Of a stretch of 64,000 nt of DNA, positions 40,495 to 48,426 are shown in pieces (position 1 is the stretch's first letter; the number at the start of each line of letters is the position of its first letter). This DNA is from Treponema sp. (GTDB lineage Bacteria > Spirochaetota > Spirochaetia > Treponematales > Treponemataceae). The position numbers were made by a program, and so were the translations under genes. The DNA lies in NCBI GenBank assembly GCA_024402505.1, contig JAKSTP010000006.1, positions 1 through 64,000 of the forward strand, read 5' to 3'. The notes beneath the pieces are model-generated. The model saw nothing but the letters and a program-made list of their open reading frames with translations, was not told the DNA's origin and made no database searches.

Positions 40495-42522
40495 CTACTC
40501 CCCGATTTCATACATTTTTTCGGCGCTTACTAGTTTTCGGCCGTATTCCCGGGTTTCGGCATATGGAAGGGTTTCAAGGAAAATGTCTTCCGGAAGATCC
40601 TTCCAGCCGGTCTGTGCACTTTGCTTCCAGCGGCGCACTCGGGTAATGCCGGCATTGTAAGAAAAGTAAGCGCTGAGTTTATCCCCGTCCAATCGCTGAA
40701 TCAATTCCGAAAGATAATAGCCGCCCAGCTCAATGTTCATCTCAGGGTCAGTCATATCGTAATCAGAAATTTTAAGTTTTTTTGCCACATCAGCCGCAGT
40801 GAATTCCATCAACTGGGTAAGTCCAACGGCTCCTGCATAACTGCGCACATCGGGATCAAAAAATGATTCACTTCGAATTAATGCCCACAGAGAATTTGGG
40901 GAAATTCCGTATTTTGTACAGACATTTTCCACTTTTTCCCGATAATTTTTAGGATAAAGAAGACTGTGCAGTTCTTCATTGATTGGTTTGTCTGTACGCA
41001 TTGCATGACGGCTTGCCATTCTAAGGCTCTGCACAAGAAAGTCATCGTCACCACGGGAACACTTGTTGAAGTAAGCGGCACAATCAATAGTAGTCTGCAA
41101 ATCAACCAAATCGTGTTTCATGTATTCACTGTAAAGCCGGTCTGTCATACCAAACTCAAGATAGCCTTCCAGAAGCTCAGAAACACCTTCCGTTTCAGTA
41201 AACTTACTGCTTGTTTTTGGCGCAAAGTAAATCTTCTTTTTTTCGTAATCAGAAAGGCCCAGTTTTTCGGCAGCCATAATTTTATAATACATGGAAGAGT
41301 CTGCATTTAAGGCACGGCGGAAAGCTTCAATATACGTGCGCTTGCTGTCCTCCTGATTTTCCTGAACATACCGTCCGAAAATGTAAGCGTATTTTGCCAC
41401 TGTTTCATTGCTGGCGTGTTTATCCAAAGCGGTGTAAAGCACTCCAAGATCTTCAAAGCGGCCTGCATTCAGAAGATGGACACAAAGGCTGTCAAAAAAG
41501 TCATCGTAATAAGAAGGATCGTTTATCTGACCGGCATTTTCGCAAACAAGGTCTACAATTGAAGAAGGAGAGTTTTTTAATCCTGTATCAAAAAGATACC
41601 AGAGGGCATTGTCCCGCTGTTCGCTGGTTTTTGCAGCTTCAATGGCATTTTCAAAACAAGTGCGGGTCATTTTTGTGTAATTTCCAAGGCGGTCATACAT
41701 GCGGGCGGCATAAAACCAGAAGTAAAATGCACCTTCCGTGCCCTCATATTTTTCGGCGAGCCGGGCAAATGCAGGTGCCAGGCGGACAAAATCGTCATCA
41801 CCGTAAAAGAAGGTTTTACAGTAGTCGGAAAACAGCAGGGGATAGTTGATCTTGTAATTGAAAATATAGTCTTCGATTTCCGGAGCAGCATCCAGAAGTT
41901 CAAGGTATTTTTTCTGATAAAGAGCTATTCGGAACATGATAAGATTGGATGGTCCAAAATAATCGTCGGCCTCAATAATCCAGCCGTTTTCATTCCAGAA
42001 AGAAACGTGTTCATCGGTAATTGGGCACATCATAAACCATCGGAATGTTTCATCACGGAACTGTTCTTCATTGTAGTTTTTGAGGGCTTTTAAACGAATG
42101 GCAATCAGTTCGTTTTTGTCTTTTTCAAAGCTGATGTTCTTTGTAAGCTGGATAATTTTGCTGTATTCCCGGGCATTGTACAGACATTTTGCAGAAATCA
42201 GCCGGTTTTCGGCATTATTAAAGCGGGCCAGAAGTTTTTCGGAATATTCCACTTTCTGCTGGATGTTTCCAAAAGTACAAAGAGTCTGGGCAGCCCGCTG
42301 GGCAATCAATTCGCTTCCCCGCTTTTCGGCCTTCACCAGTTTTTTCCTTGCGTCAGATTCGTCTCCTGCATCCAGGCTTTTTAATCCAAGAAAATACCAT
42401 GTGTCGTTTCCCGGTTTTTTGGCCTTAGGCACAGAGGAAGTGCACCCCGTAAAAAGGAGTGCCGCCGTGAGAAAAATTGCTGTTGATTTTGGAAATCTGC
42501 GGTTTTTCAACATCCCAATCAT
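40495..42522 (-). CDS. Lytic transglycosylase lipoprotein, Slt-like
   Basis: A 675-residue lipoprotein (lipobox LFTGC near residue 26). The first 500 residues are helical solenoid repeats like the Slt70 ring. The C-terminal catalytic domain has ALIRSESFFDPDVRSYAGA with the catalytic glutamate near residue 548, VGLTQLMEFTAADVA, and AYFSYNAGITRVRRW. It cleaves peptidoglycan glycan strands with 1,6-anhydro product. Its ATG overlaps the stop of the LysM gene (ATGA), so the two are co-translated. Confidence 0.9.
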   Translation of the reverse strand: MIGMLKNRRFPKSTAIFLTAALLFTGCTSSVPKAKKPGNDTWYFLGLKSLDAGDESDARKKLVKAEKRGSELIAQRAAQTLCTFGNIQQKVEYSEKLLARFNNAENRLISAKCLYNAREYSKIIQLTKNISFEKDKNELIAIRLKALKNYNEEQFRDETFRWFMMCPITDEHVSFWNENGWIIEADDYFGPSNLIMFRIALYQKKYLELLDAAPEIEDYIFNYKINYPLLFSDYCKTFFYGDDDFVRLAPAFARLAEKYEGTEGAFYFWFYAARMYDRLGNYTKMTRTCFENAIEAAKTSEQRDNALWYLFDTGLKNSPSSIVDLVCENAGQINDPSYYDDFFDSLCVHLLNAGRFEDLGVLYTALDKHASNETVAKYAYIFGRYVQENQEDSKRTYIEAFRRALNADSSMYYKIMAAEKLGLSDYEKKKIYFAPKTSSKFTETEGVSELLEGYLEFGMTDRLYSEYMKHDLVDLQTTIDCAAYFNKCSRGDDDFLVQSLRMASRHAMRTDKPINEELHSLLYPKNYREKVENVCTKYGISPNSLWALIRSESFFDPDVRSYAGAVGLTQLMEFTAADVAKKLKISDYDMTDPEMNIELGGYYLSELIQRLDGDKLSAYFSYNAGITRVRRWKQSAQTGWKDLPEDIFLETLPYAETREYGRKLVSAEKMYEIGE

Positions 42523-44174
42523 TCTACAGGAATCTTGATAATTGTTCCCGAAATGATGTAGTCAGGATCTTTAATACCGTTGTATTTTGCAATCTTGTGG
42601 TAGCGCCATGGGTTTTTGTAGTAAGTGTCTGCAATGTCCCAAAGTGTATCGCCCCATTTGATTTTGTAAGTAATGTCTTCAGGTTCTACTTTTGGAGGAG
42701 CAGGTGGTTCTGGCAAAACTTCTTCGGCTTTTTCAATAACGATGATTTCATCTTCTACAGCACTTGGAACTGCTGGTTCTGGAATTTTTTCTTCAACTAC
42801 AGGTGCTGGCTCTGGTTCTGGCAGAGTTTCTACCACTTCTGTGTCGGCCTTTGTTTTTCCAAGAAGATTGTATTTTGATGGAATTACAAACAGTATGAGG
42901 GCAGTGGCCAGCAAACAGATGATGGCACACAAAATACAAATGATAACTGGTGTTCTTGTTTTCTTGCTCACTTCTTCTTCCTCTTCTTCGGTAAAATCTT
43001 CATCCTCGCTGGCAAAATCACCGTTTTCGTCGTAAAGACCGTCGGTTAGTCCAGTGTCTGCCGGCAGTGATTCATCGCTTGGTTCATCATTCAAAATATT
43101 GTCCAGATTGAAATCGTCGTCATTTTCATCAAAAATGGTGGTTTCAACTTCCGGAATGTCAAAATCAATGTCGTCGGTAGATTCTTCAATTGGCAGCTGA
43201 TATTCTTCGTTGGCAGGTGATTCAAAATCATCAAAAGATGGAAGGGGTTCTTCGTTCAAAATTGTGTCATCCATTGAAAGTGTTTCATCAGAAGAAGTAT
43301 CATCGGCAAAAGCTGGTGTTTCACTTTCGGAAATCTCGTCTTCGAAATCTGGAAGAACAAGTTCATCTTCTGTGGAAGGTGTGTCTTCAAAGGCTGATGT
43401 GTCTTCAAAAGCTGGTGTATCTTCAAAAGCAGGTTCATCTTCTGGAATATCAAAAGAAATGTCTTCGGTAACTGGAGTTTCTTCAACTGGAACTTCTTCA
43501 ACAGGTGATTCTTCAACTGGAACTTCTTCGGAAACTGGTTCGTCAAAGGCAGGTGTATCCTCAAAGTCTGGGAGGACAAGTTCTTCTTCCATGGCAGGAG
43601 CTTCTTCCACCGGTGCCTCATCTTCTTTCATTGCCATGGCGGCGGCAAGAAGTCCTGCACCTACGGCAGTTTCTGCAATTTCAGGTTCAAAATTATCTAC
43701 TACTTCTGGTTCTTCAACCGCAGTTTCTGTCTCTTCTGGTGCTTCTGTTACTTCTGATTTTTCAGGTTCTTCTGCTGCTTCTTCAAAAACTGATTCTTCC
43801 TGTTTTGAAACATCATAGTCATCGGTTACAAGCCGTTCTTCAAGAGTTCGGGAAACCAAAGTAATGTTTGTATCACTCTGGGCGCCTGTTTCCGGATCAA
43901 CAATGCGTGCAGAAAGCTCCTTATTTTCATCAATTGAAACTACAAAAGAAATGCTAGGTTCACCGTTTGGATGTTCCTTCATGTGATCAATCTGCAAAGT
44001 ATCTACATATTCTGCATCTTCCATAGAAGAAGTTGAAGAACGATACAAATCAACCATTACGCGAGTTTGATTGTTGTGGGCAGTAGTTAAATCCAGCTTT
44101 GTTTCTCCAGCTTCACCTTCCTGCAAAACCGGGTAAAATGATCCGTCTGCCAGTTTAATTCCGATAGTCTTCAT
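42519..44174 (-). CDS. Membrane LysM protein with Hsp70 substrate-domain-like N-terminus
   Basis: A 551-residue protein. Residues 1-110 resemble the beta-sandwich substrate-binding domain of DnaK: IGIKLADGSFYPVL, TAHNNQTRVMVDLY, SISFVVSIDENKELSARIVD and ETG follow the DnaK order (LGIE..GG...LI, STA.DNQ..V.I.V, I.VTFDID.NGIL.V.A.D). Residues 120-400 are a low-complexity acidic region rich in E, P, D and repeated EDTPAF-type units. A membrane helix (about 410-432) is followed by a proline-rich stretch and one LysM domain (about 500-551). So the N-terminus is cytoplasmic and LysM periplasmic. GAGGTGATT precedes the ATG. First gene of an operon with the lytic transglycosylase. Confidence 0.75.
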   Translation of the reverse strand: MKTIGIKLADGSFYPVLQEGEAGETKLDLTTAHNNQTRVMVDLYRSSTSSMEDAEYVDTLQIDHMKEHPNGEPSISFVVSIDENKELSARIVDPETGAQSDTNITLVSRTLEERLVTDDYDVSKQEESVFEEAAEEPEKSEVTEAPEETETAVEEPEVVDNFEPEIAETAVGAGLLAAAMAMKEDEAPVEEAPAMEEELVLPDFEDTPAFDEPVSEEVPVEESPVEEVPVEETPVTEDISFDIPEDEPAFEDTPAFEDTSAFEDTPSTEDELVLPDFEDEISESETPAFADDTSSDETLSMDDTILNEEPLPSFDDFESPANEEYQLPIEESTDDIDFDIPEVETTIFDENDDDFNLDNILNDEPSDESLPADTGLTDGLYDENGDFASEDEDFTEEEEEEVSKKTRTPVIICILCAIICLLATALILFVIPSKYNLLGKTKADTEVVETLPEPEPAPVVEEKIPEPAVPSAVEDEIIVIEKAEEVLPEPPAPPKVEPEDITYKIKWGDTLWDIADTYYKNPWRYHKIAKYNGIKDPDYIISGTIIKIPVE

Positions 44175-44257
44175 AATCACCTCGCATTTATCTTTCAATT
44201 ATAGACCCACTCGCCTTTAATGTCCACAACGGGAGTCTTCACCATTTATAAGTAGTA

Positions 44258-44286
44258 TTGAAAAAAGTTCAGTAAAATTCTATTAT
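44258..44286 (+). promoter_or_regulatory. Promoter of the gene at 44293, apparently leaderless
   Basis: TTGAAA (44258-44263) and TATTAT (44281-44286), 17-base spacing, with the ATG six bases later and no ribosome site. Confidence 0.6.
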
Positions 44287-44292
44287 CTCCAT

Positions 44293-44814
44293 ATGAGTAA
44301 TGATTTGATTTCAGAATTTCTTGATGAAAAAACCGTTGCAGCCTTACCAGATTTTTTGAGCAAAGATACTGGATTTGAAGACGCTGCCAATCTGATTGCA
44401 CAGGCTTTTGGTGCATCCAGCGGATTCTCATCAATGAACGACGACAATCAGAAAAAACTTCTTCAGAGCTTCAAAAGAAACCTGAAACTTCTGATTGAAA
44501 AAACCTGGGTTGAAGATCAGGACATTGCCATCAAAGAAAAAGTACTTTACCAGTTGGAAAGACTCTGCACAAAAGATGAATGCAACTGGTCTGCAGAATA
44601 TCCTCTGTTCCTGGAAATCATTGGAGCTGCCGTTTCCCTTATGTTCGGTGCCCAGACAACCACAGAAGATTTTGCAGAATATTCACTTCGCATTGACCCG
44701 GAATTTGGTATTTTCTGGTGGTACATCTCAAGTCTCCCCGCTCAAATACAGTGGAATAATAACAAGTGCCGTGTTGCAATTGAAATTGGCATGTACTTCC
44801 TGGCAAACTACTAG
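44293..44814 (+). CDS. Protein of unknown function
   Basis: A 173-residue acidic, soluble-looking protein; not recognised. It is predicted helical, with LLQSFKRNLKLLIEKTWVED and YPLFLEIIGAAVSLMFGAQ as the main hydrophobic stretches; the latter is too short and mixed to be a sure membrane segment. It ends FGIFWWYISSLPAQIQWNNN and EIGMYFLANY. No cysteine clusters or nucleotide motifs. It seems to be read from a leaderless promoter and is followed by a strong terminator, so it is a single-gene unit. Confidence 0.7.
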   Translation: MSNDLISEFLDEKTVAALPDFLSKDTGFEDAANLIAQAFGASSGFSSMNDDNQKKLLQSFKRNLKLLIEKTWVEDQDIAIKEKVLYQLERLCTKDECNWSAEYPLFLEIIGAAVSLMFGAQTTTEDFAEYSLRIDPEFGIFWWYISSLPAQIQWNNNKCRVAIEIGMYFLANY

Positions 44815-44833
44815 AAGCGCATGATACGAGAAC

Positions 44834-44867
44834 AGCCGGAACTTAAATGGTTTCGGCTTTTTTTTTT
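44834..44867 (+). terminator. Terminator before proA
   Basis: AGCCGGAA (44834-44841) and TTTCGGCT (44851-44858) form a stem with one G-T pair, followed by ten T residues. It separates the unknown gene from proA. Confidence 0.8.
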
Positions 44868-44878
44868 GGAGATAAAAT

Positions 44879-46189
44879 ATGGATATTGAAAAAGTAACTT
44901 CATCACTTCGAAAAGGTCATCAGATTCTGGCCGCTCAGAACGCAAATCAGAAAAATCTGGCACTGGAAGTTGTAGCCTGTGCCATTGATGCAAACAGACA
45001 GTTTATTATTGATGCCAACAAGGTTGATGTAGAAAATGCCCGGGCCAAAGGTATGACTGAATCTTTGGTAGATCGCCTTTCTCTGGACAACAAGAAGATT
45101 GACGGCATTATTGAAAGTATCCGAATTGTTATTTCCCAGACCGATCCTATTGGTGAACAGACAGGGGGATGGAAAACTTCAAACGGCTTGGAAATCCGCC
45201 AGATTCGCGTTCCTATTGGTGTTGTTGCCATTATTTACGAAAGCCGCCCAAATGTTACCGCCGATGCATTCTGTCTTGCTTACAAAAGCGGAAATGCCAT
45301 CCTTCTGCGGGGATCTTCAAGTGCCCTTAATTCAAATAAAGCTATTGTAAAAGTCATTAAAGATGCCCTGGATTCTGAAGCCTGCAAAGGATTTGGTGTA
45401 AGCTCTGCCATTGAACTTGCTCCATGCGAAAATCACGAAGAAGTTGAAGAGATTCTTACAGCAGTTGGAAAAATTGACCTGGCCCTTCCACGAGGCGGTG
45501 CAAAACTTATCAATATGGTTGTGGAAAAAGCCCGGGTTCCAGTAATTGAAACAGGAGCCGGAGTCTGCCACCTTTATATTGATGAAAGTGCAGATCTTGA
45601 AATGGCCTGCAAAATTGCCTTGAATGCAAAAACTCAGCGCACCGGTGTTTGTAACGCCATTGAATGCATCGTTATAAACGAAAAGAATCTTGAAAGCTTT
45701 ATGCCAAAACTGATTGAAACCTTTGCCGGAAAAGTTGAACTTCACTGTGATGAAAAAAGTTTTGCTGTTGCAAGTGCCTGCTTAAAAGATTCCTCGACTT
45801 CGCTCGGAATGACAGGGACTTGCAGCGGAATGACACGTATTGTTCCGGCCGCTCCTGAAGATTTTGGAACTGAATGGCTTGATTACAAGTGCACCATCAA
45901 AACTGTTGCCAGCGTAAAAGAAGCCGCTGAATATATCAATGCTCACAACACAAAACACAGCGAATCTATCATCACCAAGAGTATGGACAATGCCCGTTAT
46001 TTCCAGGCCTTTGTAGATGCTGCCTGTGTTTATGTAAATGCCAGCACCCGCTTTACAGATGGCGGAGAATTCGGTTTTGGTGCAGAACTTGGCATCAGTA
46101 CACAGAAACTCCATGCCCGAGGTCCAATGGGAATCAAAGCACTTACAACAACAAAATATTTTATAAATGGTGAAGGTCAGGTAAGATAA
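44879..46189 (+). CDS. proA: Gamma-glutamyl phosphate reductase with repeat insertion
   Basis: A 436-residue enzyme that reduces gamma-glutamyl phosphate to glutamate-5-semialdehyde with NADPH in proline synthesis. RVPIGVVAIIYESRPNVTADAF-like sequence, GNAILLRGSS, LPRGGAKL, the active-site cysteine region AKTQRTGVCNAIE and the C-terminal GGEFGFGAELGISTQKLHARGPMG are all intact. An insertion of about 18 residues (DSSTSLGMTGTCSGMTR, from near residue 303) is coded by dispersed-repeat DNA and falls in a variable region. Order proA-proB is reversed from the usual proB-proA. TTGGAGAT precedes the ATG. Confidence 0.93.
   Translation: MDIEKVTSSLRKGHQILAAQNANQKNLALEVVACAIDANRQFIIDANKVDVENARAKGMTESLVDRLSLDNKKIDGIIESIRIVISQTDPIGEQTGGWKTSNGLEIRQIRVPIGVVAIIYESRPNVTADAFCLAYKSGNAILLRGSSSALNSNKAIVKVIKDALDSEACKGFGVSSAIELAPCENHEEVEEILTAVGKIDLALPRGGAKLINMVVEKARVPVIETGAGVCHLYIDESADLEMACKIALNAKTQRTGVCNAIECIVINEKNLESFMPKLIETFAGKVELHCDEKSFAVASACLKDSSTSLGMTGTCSGMTRIVPAAPEDFGTEWLDYKCTIKTVASVKEAAEYINAHNTKHSESIITKSMDNARYFQAFVDAACVYVNASTRFTDGGEFGFGAELGISTQKLHARGPMGIKALTTTKYFINGEGQVR
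45786..45838. repeat. Dispersed repeat inserted in proA
   Basis: GATTCCTCGACTTCGCTCGG followed by two AATGACA units, the same DNA as in the Gx gene at 35830-35860. The frame of proA remains open through it. Confidence 0.8.
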
Positions 46190-47001
46190 TGGAAAACGAA
46201 AACGGAAAAGAAATTGCACAGATCATTAAAGACAGTCGAAAAATCGTAATGAAATTCGGATCAAACTCCCTGGCAAAAGCTGATGGAAGTCCAAACTCCG
46301 AATTTATGGAAAACTTGGCCCGCCAGTGCAAAACCCTTATGGATGCCGGTAAACAGATTGTACTTGTTTCTTCAGGTGCACAGATTTCGGGAATTGCCAC
46401 AATCAAAGAATGGGCCCGCAAAAAGGACGTTCATTACCGCCAGGCTTTGTGTGCCGTTGGTCAGGTTGAATTGATGAATCAGTGGCGACACGCTTTTGAC
46501 AAGTACGGCATCCACATCGGACAGCTGCTCTTTACTAAAGAAGATTTTGAAAACGATAACCGCACTCTCCACATGCGAAACACCATTTTTACCCTGGTAG
46601 ACGAAGGCGTAATCCCAATCATCAACGAAAATGATTCAATCAGCGTTGATGAAATCAAAATTGGTGATAACGACAACCTTTCGGCCCTTACAGCCATCCT
46701 TTGGAGCGCCGACCTTCTGATCCTTTTTAGCGATATCGACGGAGTTTACACAGATAATCCTAAAACTAACCCTAACGCAAAACTTATAGGTATGGTAAAA
46801 TCGATTAAGGAACTTCGAGAAACTATTAAGATTGGAAACACAAATGAATTCGGTACTGGCGGAATGGAAACAAAAATCCAGGCTGCCGAAAAAACTACCG
46901 CATTTAATATTCCTCTTCTGCTTGCAAATAGCGCTACTGAAAATGTTTTGGACACCCTTGCATCTGGCAACGGAAAAGGTACTCTGTTCCTTGGAGATTA
47001 G
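46189..47001 (+). CDS. proB: Glutamate 5-kinase without PUA domain
   Basis: A 270-residue amino-acid kinase that phosphorylates glutamate in the first step of proline synthesis. IVMKFGSNSLA (ATP site), VLVSSGAQISGIATI, IINENDSISVDEIKIGDNDNLSA and LLILFSDIDGVYTDNP are diagnostic; GTGGMETKIQAAEKT ends the kinase domain. The C-terminal PUA domain of the E. coli enzyme is missing, as in some other bacteria. Its ATG overlaps the last base of the proA stop, and the next gene begins right after its stop. Confidence 0.93.
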   Translation: MENENGKEIAQIIKDSRKIVMKFGSNSLAKADGSPNSEFMENLARQCKTLMDAGKQIVLVSSGAQISGIATIKEWARKKDVHYRQALCAVGQVELMNQWRHAFDKYGIHIGQLLFTKEDFENDNRTLHMRNTIFTLVDEGVIPIINENDSISVDEIKIGDNDNLSALTAILWSADLLILFSDIDGVYTDNPKTNPNAKLIGMVKSIKELRETIKIGNTNEFGTGGMETKIQAAEKTTAFNIPLLLANSATENVLDTLASGNGKGTLFLGD

Positions 47002-48132
47002 ATGACAAAAACAGTAGCTCTGGGCAAATGCGCCGAATATGACGAAACACTGGTTTACCAAAGCCTGAAAAAGCTATTTGAACTGGTGCCACCTCCCGAC
47101 GTAAAGGGAAAAACAGTTCTTCTTAAACCAAATATTCTCTATCCAAAAAAAGTGGATCTGGCTGTTTGTACCCATCCTGTTGTGGTAGGCGCTGCTGTGC
47201 GTTGTTTTGTTGAACTTGGAGCTGCTCGTGTTTTGGTAGGTGAATCACCGGCCATTGCAGGATCTACTTCCAGTGCCAGAAGCACCGGCATGCTTGAACA
47301 GGTAACCAAAAACGGCGGTGAATGGGCGGACTTTTCTGAAAAAACTGTTATCCACCTGGAAAACGGAAAGATTAAACATCACTTTGATGTGGCAAAACAG
47401 CTTCTTGAAGCAGATCTTCTGGTTTCCCTTTCCAAACTTAAAAGCCATCAGCTTATGAGCTACACAGGCGCCATGAAAAATCTTTTTGGAGTAATCATCG
47501 GCCTTGAAAAAGCCCAGATGCACTACGAATATCCAAAAAAGACTGACTTTGCTGCTTATCTAACCGACCTGAATCTGGCTGTTAAACCAGGTTATGCTAT
47601 TATGGACGCAATTGTGGGCATGGAAGGTCCCGGGGGTCCTGGCAGCGGAGATCCAATCAGCTTGAATTTCCTGGCCGCTTCCGACAATATCCTTGCCCTG
47701 GATCACATTTGTTCTACCGCGGTTGGATACGATGCAAACGAAGTTACAAATCTTAAAGACGCTCTTGACCGTAAAGTTTGGCTTAATTCCTGGGACGAAG
47801 TTGAAACAGTTGGCGTTCCTTTTGAAGAAATCAAAAACCTTGATTTTAAGGCAGTTCACGATAAAAACGCTTCAGAAACCCTCCAGAAAATGATTCCAGG
47901 TTTTGTAAACCAGCTTGCAAAGGCCGTCTTTACGCGAAAACCTTATTTTCAGAACAAAAAATGCATTCGCTGCGGAAAGTGCGTCCAGATCTGTCCACCA
48001 AAAGTCCTGAAATTCGTTGAAGACAAAAGTGAAAAAGGAAAGCACGTGGAAATCAACAGAAAAGACTGCATCAAGTGCTACTGCTGTCACGAAATCTGCC
48101 CCGCCGACGCCATTAAACTGAAAAAGTTTTAA
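47002..48132 (+). CDS. DUF362 protein with C-terminal 2x[4Fe-4S] ferredoxin domain
   Basis: A 376-residue cytosolic protein. The N-terminal DUF362 part includes VLLKPNILYPKKVDLAVCTHP, LVGESPAIAG, LLVSLSKLKSHQLMSYTGAMKNLFG and DAIVGMEGPGGPGSGDP. Two ferredoxin motifs close it: CIRCGKCVQICPP and CIKCYCCHEICPA. DUF362 proteins are found in many anaerobes and their reaction is unknown. The start follows the proB stop without a gap, so it is made with the proline genes; a direct role in proline synthesis is not implied. Confidence 0.88.
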   Translation: MTKTVALGKCAEYDETLVYQSLKKLFELVPPPDVKGKTVLLKPNILYPKKVDLAVCTHPVVVGAAVRCFVELGAARVLVGESPAIAGSTSSARSTGMLEQVTKNGGEWADFSEKTVIHLENGKIKHHFDVAKQLLEADLLVSLSKLKSHQLMSYTGAMKNLFGVIIGLEKAQMHYEYPKKTDFAAYLTDLNLAVKPGYAIMDAIVGMEGPGGPGSGDPISLNFLAASDNILALDHICSTAVGYDANEVTNLKDALDRKVWLNSWDEVETVGVPFEEIKNLDFKAVHDKNASETLQKMIPGFVNQLAKAVFTRKPYFQNKKCIRCGKCVQICPPKVLKFVEDKSEKGKHVEINRKDCIKCYCCHEICPADAIKLKKF

Positions 48133-48149
48133 AACCAACAAAGACACAC

Positions 48150-48412
48150 TTGTCATGTCGACCGAGACTTTTTTTGTCATGTCGACCGAGACTTTTTCTG
48201 TCATGTCGACCGCAGTGGAGACATCTTAAAAGGCGCTTGTCATGTCGACCGCTTTTTCTGTCATTTCGACCGAAGTGGAGAAATCTTTAAGGCACTTGTC
48301 ATGTCGACCGCAGTGGAGACATCCTTTTGCTAAGAAGATCTCTCGACTCCGCTCGAGATGACACTGAGTTTTTTTGTCATTTCCACTACGCTCGAGAGGA
48401 CAGTGGCCTATA
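48150..48412. repeat. Cluster of dispersed TGTCAT-GTCGACCG repeats
   Basis: Between convergent genes, about six copies of a unit beginning TGTCATGTCGACCG or TGTCATTTCGACCG, several extended by AGTGGAGACATC, lie head to tail. An inverted copy (CTCGACTCCGCTCGAGATGA) and a diverged unit end the array. Units are spaced irregularly, 24 to 60 bases, so this is not a CRISPR. No gene fits. Confidence 0.8.
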
Positions 48413-48426
48413 GAAGTTTAAAATTT

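Noticed and set aside
43190..43864. Long plus-strand frames rich in Ser/Leu opposite the acidic LysM gene
   Set aside because: They are mirror images of the low-complexity acidic repeat region (GAA/TTC-type codons) on the minus strand and have no ribosome sites or recognisable domains.
48150..48412. CRISPR array
   Set aside because: Repeats are short and irregularly spaced, variants are mixed in orientation, and spacers are repeat-derived. No cas genes are present.
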